This document shows, piece after piece, positions 45,315-52,366 of a stretch of 64,000 nt of DNA (its first letter is position 1; the number at the start of each line of letters is the position of its first letter). The stretch lies in NCBI GenBank assembly GCA_000620545.1, contig JIBA01000018.1, forward strand, positions 1 to 64,000, given 5' to 3'. The stretch is from Intrasporangiaceae bacterium URHB0013. Its GTDB lineage: Bacteria; Actinomycetota; Actinomycetes; Actinomycetales; Dermatophilaceae. The translations under genes and the position numbers were made by a program. The notes under the pieces are model-generated. The model ran no database searches. It worked only from the letters and a program-made list of their open reading frames with translations, and had not been told where the DNA came from.

Positions 45315-46409
45315 TCAGGTGACCACCCCCTCTGTCCTTGACTTGTCCTCACGGGCTGCCAGAGCTACGGCGACGGCAGCCCGTGAGGACTCGTCTTTGT
45401 CGGGCCACATGTGCCCGTAGGTGTTGAGCGTCGTCATCGCCGACGCGTGCCGTAGCCGCGTCTGGACGACCTTGACGTCGAGGCCGGCGCTGATGAGCAG
45501 CGAGGCGAAGTAGTGGCGGCAGTCGTGGAAGCGGAAGCCCTCAGGCAGCCCCTCGACGCTCCCCCGCACGTCACGCATAGCCCGCTCGATCGCCCACGGC
45601 GTTGCGGCACGCATGATCGTGTCAGTGACCAGGACGTCGGCGCCCGTGCGCGCCACTTCCGCCGAGAGCATGAGCGCCAGCTCAGGCGGGATCGGAACGG
45701 ACGTGCGCGAGGTCTCCGACTTCAGCGGCCTGCTCGGGTACTGGATCGCAGGATGCACGATGCCGCGCATGAAGTCGACGTCAGACACGCGCAGGGCGGC
45801 CGCCTCAGCGACACGCAGGCCGGCGAAAGCCCCGAGCAGGATCGCCGGCCGCAGCCCCTCCGGAAAGGCCTCGTAGAGCGCCCAGATCTGCGCCGTGCTG
45901 GCGACGTAGGGCCGCTGCTCCCCGGACTTCGGCGCTGTCTTCCGGGAGCAGGGCGAGCGCGGGATGATGCCGTCGGCGACGGCGTCGCCCATCACCTGAG
46001 CGAGTCGCCGGTAGGTGGCGTAGATGTAACTCGGCTCGTAGCCTTCTGCGCTCAGGCGTGCGGTCCACGCCTTGACGTTCGAAGGCCGCACCGCGCTCAG
46101 TTGCATCGGGCCAAACGCCTGACGGATTAGCCGCAGATGCACTTTGGCCTGCCTGACCGTGGTGGGCGCTCGGGAGGCGTAACCCTCGAGCCAGGTGTCG
46201 CACCACTGGTCGACGGTCTGCCGTGCCGTCCGCGGGTCTACATGCGTGCCAGCCACCAGGGCCGCAGTCTGCTCGTCGAGCCACCGCTGCGCGTCCACCT
46301 TGCGGTCGAATCGGCGCGCGTGCTGCTTGCCAGCGGCGTCGTAGTACCGCGCCTGCCACCGGCCGCCCGGCTGCTTGGCGATGCTAGCCACGGGCAGCGC
46401 TCCGCTCAT
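45315..46409 (-). CDS. Tyrosine recombinase/integrase of the accessory element
   Basis: 364 aa. An N-terminal Arm-binding-like region (GRWQARYYDAAGKQHARRFD), a SAM-like core-binding domain (about 65-160) and the catalytic domain follow in order. Catalytic residues seen are Arg in GAFAGLRVAEAAAL, His-x-x-Arg in FHDCRHYFASLL, a second His region RLRHAS and the nucleophilic Tyr in TLNTYGHMWP. It faces glnA and overlaps the repressor gene by 26 bp, so the two are co-expressed. Its last codons contain a 16-bp-arm hairpin. It would catalyse integration and, with the Xis-like protein, excision. Confidence 0.93.
   Translation of the reverse strand: MSGALPVASIAKQPGGRWQARYYDAAGKQHARRFDRKVDAQRWLDEQTAALVAGTHVDPRTARQTVDQWCDTWLEGYASRAPTTVRQAKVHLRLIRQAFGPMQLSAVRPSNVKAWTARLSAEGYEPSYIYATYRRLAQVMGDAVADGIIPRSPCSRKTAPKSGEQRPYVASTAQIWALYEAFPEGLRPAILLGAFAGLRVAEAAALRVSDVDFMRGIVHPAIQYPSRPLKSETSRTSVPIPPELALMLSAEVARTGADVLVTDTIMRAATPWAIERAMRDVRGSVEGLPEGFRFHDCRHYFASLLISAGLDVKVVQTRLRHASAMTTLNTYGHMWPDKDESSRAAVAVALAAREDKSRTEGVVT
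45345..45390. terminator. 16-bp-arm hairpin inside the integrase 3' end
   Basis: Perfect arms GTCCTCACGGGCTGCC (45345-45360) and complement (45375-45390), with a 14-nt loop. It lies 60-105 bp past the glnA stop, where it can end the glnA transcript, while also coding for the integrase tail. The arm contains CCTCACGGG, the iteron-like word found in the element's ATPase gene. Confidence 0.55.
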
Positions 46410-47037
46410 CAGCGACGGACATGATGGCCTCCTCGAGCTCGTTGAGCGCGCTGGTGATGCGCGCGTTCCCCTGCCGCTCCACGGAGTCGAACTTCGCGTC
46501 TACGTGCTGTTCGATTGCATCGGCAATGCGGACCATGTCCTCGGCTGATCCCCGCCCCTTCCGTCTTGCTTGAGCATTGGCTTCCGCGATCTCACGCAGC
46601 CGCCCCCACCGCTCCAGATCCAGCCTGTCGAGCGCGGCCTGCAGCTGGCCGTTCGACGACGCTCTGGCTCGGAGCGCCCACCTATCCATGCGGGCAGCGA
46701 CAGCGGCCTTCACCGCGGCCTCGAGCTCAGTAAAGGCCTCGTCCTCGGCACGTTCGACCCTGCGAACCTCCTCGTCGACCAGCACCTCGGGAGGCTCGAT
46801 GATGTCATCGAGCTCGAGTTTGAACACCCGTGAGAAGGCCACTAGCTCATCCACTGTGATCCGACGGCCGGCCTTCTCAATCTTGTAGATCGCGCTTCCG
46901 TGGATCGCGCAGCCGGCCTGTGTCATGCGTTCCGCCAGCCCCTCGAAGGACCACCCTCGGATCTCGCGCTCCCACTGAACGCGGCGCGACAGTGCGCTCT
47001 CACTGCCCAACGTTCGGGCTGCATTCGGACGCGGCAT
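46384..47037 (-). CDS. XRE-type repressor with a coiled C-terminal region
   Basis: 217 aa. The N-terminal Cro/CI-like helix-turn-helix is at WSFEGLAERM and GSAIYKIEKAGRRITVDELVAFSRVF (residues about 28-80). A long, charged, probably helical region follows (about 90-217, e.g. AEDEAFTELEAAVKAAVAARM), likely for oligomerisation. AAGGAGGGAA precedes the ATG. A good promoter (TTGCCA, 17 nt, TATGCT) lies upstream. By position it controls the opposite xis-led operon (inference). Confidence 0.85.
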   Translation of the reverse strand: MPRPNAARTLGSESALSRRVQWEREIRGWSFEGLAERMTQAGCAIHGSAIYKIEKAGRRITVDELVAFSRVFKLELDDIIEPPEVLVDEEVRRVERAEDEAFTELEAAVKAAVAARMDRWALRARASSNGQLQAALDRLDLERWGRLREIAEANAQARRKGRGSAEDMVRIADAIEQHVDAKFDSVERQGNARITSALNELEEAIMSVADERSAARG

Positions 47038-47062
47038 GTTCCCTCCTTCCTAAGTGGAATAG

Positions 47063-47114
47063 AGCATAGCCATGTTGGCTTGCGGTGGCAATACCGGGAA
47101 GACATCATCTTCCC
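47063..47114. promoter_or_regulatory. Overlapping divergent promoters and operators of the element switch
   Basis: Minus strand: -35 TTGCCA (47086-47091) and -10 TATGCT (47063-47068), 17 nt apart. Plus strand: a weaker pair, TTGCGG and CATCAT, 17 nt apart, overlaps it. An inverted repeat GGGAAG-N7-CTTCCC (47096-47114) and a direct repeat of CATAGCCATG (about 47065 and 47128) are candidate repressor sites. Confidence 0.6.
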
Positions 47115-47152
47115 TTACGGGGGAGAGCCATAGCCATGAAGGAGGAGGAGCG

Positions 47153-47335
47153 ATGCCCAAGTACCTCACGACCACCGAGGTGGCGGAGTTGTTACGAGCG
47201 CCCGCTGAAACCGTCCGCTTCTGGCGGCACACGGGCAAGGGTCCGCGAAGCTTTAAGATCGGCCGCCGGGTGCTCTACGACATCCGCGACGTCGAGGAGT
47301 ACGTGGAGAGGGCGCGAACCGCGGGGGCGGCATGA
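47153..47335 (+). CDS. AlpA/excisionase-like helix-turn-helix protein
   Basis: A 60-aa MerR/AlpA-type winged HTH: YLTTTEVAELLRAPAETVRF, then FWRHTGKGPRSFKIGRRVLY, which is the common Xis/AlpA pattern, and DVEEYVERA. ATG 47153 follows GGAGGAGGAG, which decides it over the longer in-frame ATG. In the family such proteins direct excision or activate element genes. First gene of a rightward operon joined by stop/start overlaps. Confidence 0.88.
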   Translation: MPKYLTTTEVAELLRAPAETVRFWRHTGKGPRSFKIGRRVLYDIRDVEEYVERARTAGAA

Positions 47336-47517
47336 GCCCGGGAAATGGGGAACGCCGCCTCCCCAGGCGAGGGGAGGACGGCGCAGAGACCCCGGCGAAG
47401 AAGTCTGTGCTGCCAAGCATGACACACGGTGTTGTCCGCCGGTACGGCACCGAACTGGGCTTCCGCCTCTACCAAGAGGCGATGGCCCGTCTCACTCAGA
47501 GGGGCCGGCATGAGTGA
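47332..47517 (+). CDS. Small basic protein of the element operon
   Basis: 61 aa, strongly basic N-terminal half (ERRLPRRGEDG), then GVVRRYGTELGFRLYQEAMARL. I do not recognise it. Its ATG overlaps the xis stop (ATGA) and its own stop overlaps the next gene by 8 bp, which supports expression by translational coupling. Confidence 0.6.
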   Translation: MSPGNGERRLPRRGEDGAETPAKKSVLPSMTHGVVRRYGTELGFRLYQEAMARLTQRGRHE

Positions 47518-47818
47518 GCCGCCTAGCACCCTGGACGCCATGGTGGACGGCCAGCCTGCCCGGGTGGTCCTCGACGCCGCATCGCACTACACGCCGGACG
47601 AGGTAGACCAGGAGCGCAGCGCAGCGTTCGTCGCCGGCTACGAGCTCGGCCTGGCCCAGAGGGTCGACCTCGACGCCGAGCACCGCGCCCACGAGCTGCT
47701 CCACCACAGGGCGCTCGAGATGCTCGGCATGGCTCGCCGGGAGGCCGCGAAGAAGGGCCCAGCGTGGGCCGAGATGATCGAGGATGCCGCCGCTGAACCG
47801 TGGGGGTCGAGCCCATGA
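47510..47818 (+). CDS. Small acidic protein of the element operon
   Basis: 102 aa, soluble, mostly helical by appearance (DEVDQERSAAFVAGYELGLA, HELLHHRALEMLGMARREAA). No family recognised. The start at 47510 lies inside the preceding gene, and its stop overlaps the ATPase ATG (ATGA), so it is coupled on both sides. Confidence 0.7.
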   Translation: MSEPPSTLDAMVDGQPARVVLDAASHYTPDEVDQERSAAFVAGYELGLAQRVDLDAEHRAHELLHHRALEMLGMARREAAKKGPAWAEMIEDAAAEPWGSSP

Positions 47819-49299
47819 GCAGCGACGCGATCTACGGTCACGACTACCCCGAGCCCTACGACCCAGGCCCCGAGGACAACCGGACCAGCACGCTCGGGGA
47901 GGCCACACACGTGGTCTCCGCGCGCATGGTTGGAGGCGGGTCCTTCATCCTCGACGCGCCGGAGCACGTCCCGGCCGTCTGGGGCGACGGCCCATCAGTC
48001 CTCTGGGCAGAGGGCGAGTCGCTCATCATCGGCGGGCCGCCGGGCGTCGGCAAGACGACCCTGTCCGGTCAGGTCCTCCGCGGCCGCCTCATCGGCGGCG
48101 AGGTCCTCGGGCACACGGTCGTCAGCACCTCCTCGAGGGTGCTCTACCTCGCGATGGACCGCCCCCGACAGATCGCACGGGCCCTCAGGCGCACCCTCGG
48201 CGACCTTCCACGCGACCTTCTCGACGAGCGCCTCCGGGTCTGGCCCGGGCCACCGGTCACGGACGTCGCTGCACACCCCGAGACGCTGCTCGGCTACGCC
48301 CGGCTGGCAGGCGCGGACACGATCATCGTCGACAGCCTCAAGGACGCCGCCATAGGCCTCGTCAACGACGAGGTCGGCGCTGGCTACAACCGCGCGCGCC
48401 AGCTGTGCATCGCCAACGGCGTCGAGGTGCTCGAGCTGCACCACCTCGTCAAGAACGGCCCAGGTGGCGGCAAGCCGAACAACCTGGCCGGGCTCTACGG
48501 GTCGGCGTGGATCACCGCCGGAGCCGGCTCCGTGGTGCTGCTCTGGGGCCAAGCAGGCGACCCCATCGTCGAGCTGACTCACCTGAAGACCCCCGCGGAC
48601 GAGGTCGGCCCGTTTCGCGTCATCCACGACCACACCGCCGGCACGTCCGTCGTCTGGCACGCCGCCGATCTGCTCGCCATGGCAAGGGCCACGCCGTCAG
48701 GGATCACCGCCAAGGCTGCCGCGTGCGCGCTGTTCAGCACGAGCAACCCCTCCCCCGCAGAGGTGGAGAAGGCACGCCGGAAGCTCACGGGGCTCGCGAA
48801 GGCTGGCGACCTGAGCCACGTCGAGGGCGACCCCAAGTCCTCGCGACCGGCTGTCTGGACCTCGCCTAACCCCCTCACGGACCCCCTCACGCCCGGTGAA
48901 AACGCCGTGACCCCTCACGGCAGGGGAAACCCCTCACGCTCCACGCTCACGGACCCCCTCACGGATCCCCTCACGGGGGTCACGCGCCCCACCCCTCACG
49001 TTTTCCCCCCTCTTCTTATAGGGGGAAAGCGTGAAGGCGACACCCCGGACGGCAAAACCTGCAGCACCTGCCGCACCGAACTCAACGAGCTCCGAGCCCC
49101 TTACTACGACACGTGCACCCGGTGCGACGTCGTAATTGACGCGGCACCCAAGGCGGCATCAAAAGCGCCGCAGTCGAGGTCATTGCTTGGAGCGAACTCC
49201 AAGCCCTCGGAATCGTCGACGGCATCCGGATCCGATCCGCCGCGCGAGCTGCGACGCGTCCGAGATGGCGCCGACTGGCCATGTCCCCAGAGCACCTAA
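47815..49299 (+). CDS. RecA-fold (RepA/AAA_25-like) replication ATPase
   Basis: 494 aa. Walker A is IGGPPGVGKTTLSGQ (about residue 75) and Walker B is TIIVDSLKDAA (about 180), with LELHHLVKN following as in RepA/DnaB-like hexameric helicases. A winged-helix-like segment (about 300-345) follows. The next part (PLTDPLT repeats) is the translation of iteron-like DNA, and a C-terminal Cys4 ribbon has CSTC and CTRC. Likely the element's replication helicase/initiator. The C-terminal 40 residues are low-complexity, and the reading frame overlaps the HNH gene. Confidence 0.82.
   Translation: MSSDAIYGHDYPEPYDPGPEDNRTSTLGEATHVVSARMVGGGSFILDAPEHVPAVWGDGPSVLWAEGESLIIGGPPGVGKTTLSGQVLRGRLIGGEVLGHTVVSTSSRVLYLAMDRPRQIARALRRTLGDLPRDLLDERLRVWPGPPVTDVAAHPETLLGYARLAGADTIIVDSLKDAAIGLVNDEVGAGYNRARQLCIANGVEVLELHHLVKNGPGGGKPNNLAGLYGSAWITAGAGSVVLLWGQAGDPIVELTHLKTPADEVGPFRVIHDHTAGTSVVWHAADLLAMARATPSGITAKAAACALFSTSNPSPAEVEKARRKLTGLAKAGDLSHVEGDPKSSRPAVWTSPNPLTDPLTPGENAVTPHGRGNPSRSTLTDPLTDPLTGVTRPTPHVFPPLLIGGKREGDTPDGKTCSTCRTELNELRAPYYDTCTRCDVVIDAAPKAASKAPQSRSLLGANSKPSESSTASGSDPPRELRRVRDGADWPCPQST
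48871..49000 (+). repeat. Iteron-like array inside the ATPase gene (candidate origin)
   Basis: Seven same-strand copies of CCCCTCACG(G) start at 48871, 48883, 48911, 48930, 48955, 48967 and 48992, plus a dyad CCGTGA-CCCC-TCACGG around 48905-48920. A T/A-richer stretch (TTTT... CTTCTTATA, 49001-49020) follows directly. Repeats, a dyad and an adjacent easily melted stretch next to a replication ATPase are the usual make-up of an iteron origin. Confidence 0.7.
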
Positions 49300-49621
49300 A
49301 GCGTGCGCCTTCCCCGACTGTGACGAGCGCGTCACCGCACGCACCTACTGCCCCGACCACGACGCCACCATGGGCCGCTTCCGCGACGTACGCCGAGGCA
49401 CACCAGCCCAGCGCGGCTACGACCACGCACACCGCATGGCACGCAAACGGTGGGCACCCATGGTCGCCCGCGGCACCGTCGACTGCTGGCGATGCGGCAA
49501 GCCCATCGAACCCGGCACCGACTGGGACCTCGGGCACTCAGACGATCGCACCGAGACCAGAGGCCCCGAGCACGCACGACAGTGCAACCGCTCGACCGCC
49601 GGCCAGACCAACCGGCGCTGA
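49265..49621 (+). CDS. HNH endonuclease-like protein
   Basis: 118 aa. N-terminal Cys motif CAFPDCDERVTARTYCPDH, then a phage-type HNH domain: CWRCGKPIEPGTDWDLGHSD and HARQCNRSTAG at the end. ATG 49265 lies inside the ATPase 3' end; longer in-frame starts exist but run through the ATPase gene. Small HNH proteins of this type occur in phage packaging modules and mobile elements, but no terminase gene follows here. Confidence 0.8.
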   Translation: MAPTGHVPRAPKACAFPDCDERVTARTYCPDHDATMGRFRDVRRGTPAQRGYDHAHRMARKRWAPMVARGTVDCWRCGKPIEPGTDWDLGHSDDRTETRGPEHARQCNRSTAGQTNRR

Positions 49622-49642
49622 AGAACCCCCAAGGAGGCCCGC

Positions 49643-50446
49643 ATGTCGTGGTCGATCCTTGAGGGTGACTGCATCGACGTGATGCGAACCCTGCCCGCAG
49701 AGTCGGTCGACGCGATCATCACGAGCCCGCCCTACGCGATGCAGCGCAAAGCGACCTATGGCGGCGTGCCCGAGTCGGAGTACCCCGCATGGACAGTCGC
49801 CTGGATGACTGAGGCTCGTCGGCTGCTCAAGCCTGACGGGTCCGTGGTCATCAACATCCGCCCGCACGTCCGCAACGGCCAGATCAGCGACTACACGCTC
49901 AGGACTCGCCTCGCCGTGCGCGAGGCTGGCTGGGCTGAGGCCGAGGAGCTGATCTGGGACAAGAAGGGTGGCGCCCCGGTCGGGCACGTCGGCAGGCCAC
50001 GTAGGTCATGGGAATCGCTACATTGGTTCGCCAAGCATGGGCGACCACACTGTGCGCCAAAGGCTGGTGGGCGAGTGGGTCGCATCGGAGGGTTGCAGGG
50101 AAGAACGGACGGGAGCCACATCCACGGCATACAGGCCGCGGTCACGGACGGCGTCGCTCGTGTCGCTGACATCGTCGCGCTGAGTACGCGCAAGAATGAG
50201 AACGACACCGACACCAACCGACACCCCGCGCCATATCCGCCTGCACTGGCGGAGTGGGTCGGCAAACTCATCTGCCCACAAGGCGGAACCATCCTCGACC
50301 CGTTCAGTGGTAGCGCCTCCACCGGGGTCGCCTGCATCCGCAACGGATGGGACTACATCGGCATCGAGGCCATGCCCGAGTATGCCGAGATGAGCCGTAA
50401 GCGCCTCGCCCACACAGAGGCCGAGCGCACCCGCCACACCGCTTGA
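49643..50446 (+). CDS. DNA methyltransferase (beta-class, TSPPY type)
   Basis: 267 aa. Catalytic motif IV is ITSPPYAMQ (about residue 28), and the SAM-binding motif I DPFSGSASTGVAC lies C-terminal (about 225), giving the beta-class order. The TSPPY form occurs in N4-cytosine and some N6-adenine enzymes, so the modified base is undecided. The middle part (100-200) is the probable target-recognition region. AAGGAG lies before the ATG. No restriction endonuclease gene is adjacent, so it is an orphan methylase, perhaps protecting the element from host restriction. Confidence 0.88.
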   Translation: MSWSILEGDCIDVMRTLPAESVDAIITSPPYAMQRKATYGGVPESEYPAWTVAWMTEARRLLKPDGSVVINIRPHVRNGQISDYTLRTRLAVREAGWAEAEELIWDKKGGAPVGHVGRPRRSWESLHWFAKHGRPHCAPKAGGRVGRIGGLQGRTDGSHIHGIQAAVTDGVARVADIVALSTRKNENDTDTNRHPAPYPPALAEWVGKLICPQGGTILDPFSGSASTGVACIRNGWDYIGIEAMPEYAEMSRKRLAHTEAERTRHTA

Positions 50447-50754
50447 CGCTCCGACCGACCGGGGGCACCCCACCCCTCCCCGGGAGGCCCCCAGCCGCTC
50501 CCCTTCGGCACTGCGGATTCCCAGATGTACGGGTTCGGGAGTCCGCTGTGGTAGTCATTGTTGGTGGTTACCGCCCTACGCAATGAACTTCGTTAGGGAA
50601 CTCGATCGGACCGTCCTTCGTCATGCGATCCGATTTATAGGCAGGCGCCCGAGATTGCGTTGGTCAGACGCCGTTACCGCCAACGGGCCCGACTGGCCTC
50701 CCTAAACGGCAGCGGTTGGGGCACGTGGGATGCGGTGCGAGTTCGGGCCGGCTC
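50447..50754. other. Non-coding stretch at the element's probable right side
   Basis: Just past the methyltransferase stop a G/C hairpin (GGGGGC about 50460 with GCCCCC about 50490) may end transcription. The word GTTACCGCC occurs twice (about 50567 and 50674). No gene and no obvious copy of a left-end attachment core was seen. Confidence 0.5.
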
Positions 50755-51053
50755 ATGCCCACAGAGGATGACTACGACGCCATACTTCTGGAGAGGTCAG
50801 AGGACTGGATTGACGAGAGGTTCTTCGAGGCCAGATTTCGCCTACTCGAAAGGCATGCGCACACCCCGGGGGTGACAAGTTCGAGACTCGGGAAGATGGC
50901 GGCCGTCAGGTCATATGCGTCGAAAAGACCAAAACCTTCCTGTCCAAGGTTCGTGCGGGCGGGGTCGCACTCGCCGCGGGGGCCGCCACCAACGGGGCCT
51001 ACGACGGGCTCAGGACGCTCATCGGACAGGTATTTCCCGGCTTCGTCGGATGA
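50755..51053 (+). pseudogene. Small gene split by a frameshift
   Basis: Frame 1 from ATG 50755 reads a protein-like MPTEDDYDAILLERSEDW and FFEARFRLLERHAHTPG. Coding sense then continues in another frame as GDKFETREDGGRQVICVEK and TFLSKVRAGGVALAAGAA to a TGA at 51053. The switch falls in the run ACCCCGGGGGTG (50863-50874). Joined, it would be about 98 aa with an acidic N-terminal helix and a hydrophobic, glycine/alanine-rich C-terminal part. No family recognised. A true frameshift, sequencing error or programmed -1 shift are all possible. Confidence 0.5.
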
Positions 51054-51439
51054 CGACCCGAGAGCCGCGGAGAGGATGGGCCTCTCCTTCGACTGCTTCA
51101 GGGTACGCGCCCAACATTCGTCACGACTCGATCAGCGTTTAGTCGTAGAGCTCTTCTAGGCAGCCGTGCGGGACGGGCGGGCACGGGCTCGCCGCGCCGT
51201 ACGTCCTTCCTGGCCTCGTACGATTCGCGATCCCTTGGTCGAGCATGAAGCCTTGAGGCCCATGCGAGGCATGGCCGATGATGTTGAGGGGTTCCATGGC
51301 CCCAAACAGTCACAGCTGACTCTTTCGGTCTCGCGGTCGCCGAGCGCAGCGTGGACGTCCGGAGTGCCGAGTCGAGGAGAGCGAGGGCGATTGCGGTCCC
51401 GCCGATGTTCGAAGTGCCGAAGGCCGCGTCTGCTCGAGG
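51054..51439. other. Stretch without a recognisable gene
   Basis: Short open frames occur on both strands; a 52-codon minus-strand frame begins near 51299. None has a ribosome-binding site, recognisable domain or support from neighbours. It may hold the worn junction between the integrated element and older accessory DNA. Confidence 0.4.
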
Positions 51440-52237
51440 TTAGAGAATCGCCGTGAGGACGCCCCCGTCAGCGCGGACGGCCGCGCCGTTGGTGGCGGAC
51501 GCGAGGGGGCTCGCCAGGTACAGCGCGAGGCTGGTGAGCTCGCGCGGGTCGATGAAGCGCTGCAACAGGGACGTCTGGCTGCCCGCGATGATCGCCCCCT
51601 TGAGTTCTTCTGCCGCCATGCCCCGGGCCTCGGAGATCTCCTCGACCACGCGGGCCACACCGTCCGAGTACGTCGGTCCGCCGAGGATCGTGTTGACCGT
51701 GACCTCGGTGCCTCGGGTCCGCTTGGCGAGACCGTTGCTCAGGGCCAGCATCCCGGCCTTGGTGACCCCGTAGTGCGCCATGTCTGCAGGAACGTTGATC
51801 CCCGACTCGCTGCCGATGAAGATGATCCGGCCCCAGCCCCTCGCCAGCATCCCGCCAAGCACATGACGTGAGAGCCGGACGCCACTCATGAGATTGACGT
51901 CGACGTAGCGCTGCCAGTCGGCATCGGTGATGTCCTCGAAGGCCTTGACCTCAAAGAGCCCGACGTTGTTCACGAGGATCTCGACCTCGCCCAAGCCGTC
52001 GAGCAGACGGGCGACTTGGTCCGCTTCAGCGAAGTCCGCTGCGACGCCGGATACGACCGCGCCGGGCACCTCCTCCCGCAGGCTCTCGGCCGCGTTGCGG
52101 ACGCGCTCCTCGTCGCGCCCGTTCACGAGAACCGACGCCCCCTCCTCGAGCAGGCCGCGGGCGATCGCGTACCCGATGCCCTGGGTCGAACCGCTCACGA
52201 ATGCCTTCTTGCCGCTGAGCTGCAGGTCCACGTCCAT
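51440..52237 (-). CDS. SDR-family oxidoreductase under MarR control
   Basis: 265 aa. Motifs are VSGSTQGIGYAIARG (TGxxxGxG type), NNVGLFE (NNAG), FIGSESG (catalytic Ser) and YGVTKAG (YxxxK). The C-terminus GGAAVRADGG is the usual 3-oxoacyl-reductase-like end. The substrate is unknown. It diverges from a marR gene. A good promoter (TTGATT, 17 nt, TACGTT) is covered by two MarR-type dyads, so it is probably derepressed by the MarR ligand and may detoxify that ligand. Confidence 0.9.
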   Translation of the reverse strand: MDVDLQLSGKKAFVSGSTQGIGYAIARGLLEEGASVLVNGRDEERVRNAAESLREEVPGAVVSGVAADFAEADQVARLLDGLGEVEILVNNVGLFEVKAFEDITDADWQRYVDVNLMSGVRLSRHVLGGMLARGWGRIIFIGSESGINVPADMAHYGVTKAGMLALSNGLAKRTRGTEVTVNTILGGPTYSDGVARVVEEISEARGMAAEELKGAIIAGSQTSLLQRFIDPRELTSLALYLASPLASATNGAAVRADGGVLTAIL

Positions 52238-52273
52238 CACCACTTCTTCTGCGGCCTGACGCGGCCGAATTTA

Positions 52274-52289
52274 ACTTGATCAGTCAAGT
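52274..52289. promoter_or_regulatory. MarR-type operator 1
   Basis: Dyad ACTTGA-TCAG-TCAAGT between the SDR and marR genes, lying just downstream of the SDR -10 (TACGTT, minus strand). Confidence 0.75.
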
Positions 52290-52306
52290 CAAACGTAGGC
52301 GCTCAT

Positions 52307-52322
52307 ACTTGCTCAATCAAGT
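52307..52322. promoter_or_regulatory. MarR-type operator 2
   Basis: Dyad ACTTGC-TCAA-TCAAGT, one mismatch from operator 1 and 33 bp from it centre to centre (about three helix turns). It overlaps the SDR -35 (TTGATT, minus strand). Confidence 0.72.
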
Positions 52323-52366
52323 CAGGGTTGGTCGCTGAGGGCGGCTGGCCTGCGTAGGCTGTGCCT

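Noticed and set aside
45286-45345. tRNA gene as integration site
   Set aside because: No cloverleaf or CCA/T-loop-like sequence seen near glnA or at the right side of the element.
1799-50387. GGCATAC as a KOPS/FtsK-type polar sequence
   Set aside because: The split of 15 plus to 12 minus copies shows no strand bias in this window.
50716-51159. 147-aa single-frame protein
   Set aside because: Protein-like sense is lost after HAHTPG and continues in another frame, so it is better described as a frameshifted smaller gene.
51166-51456. 96-codon plus-strand frame
   Set aside because: No start signal, no domain, Arg-rich shadow-like composition.
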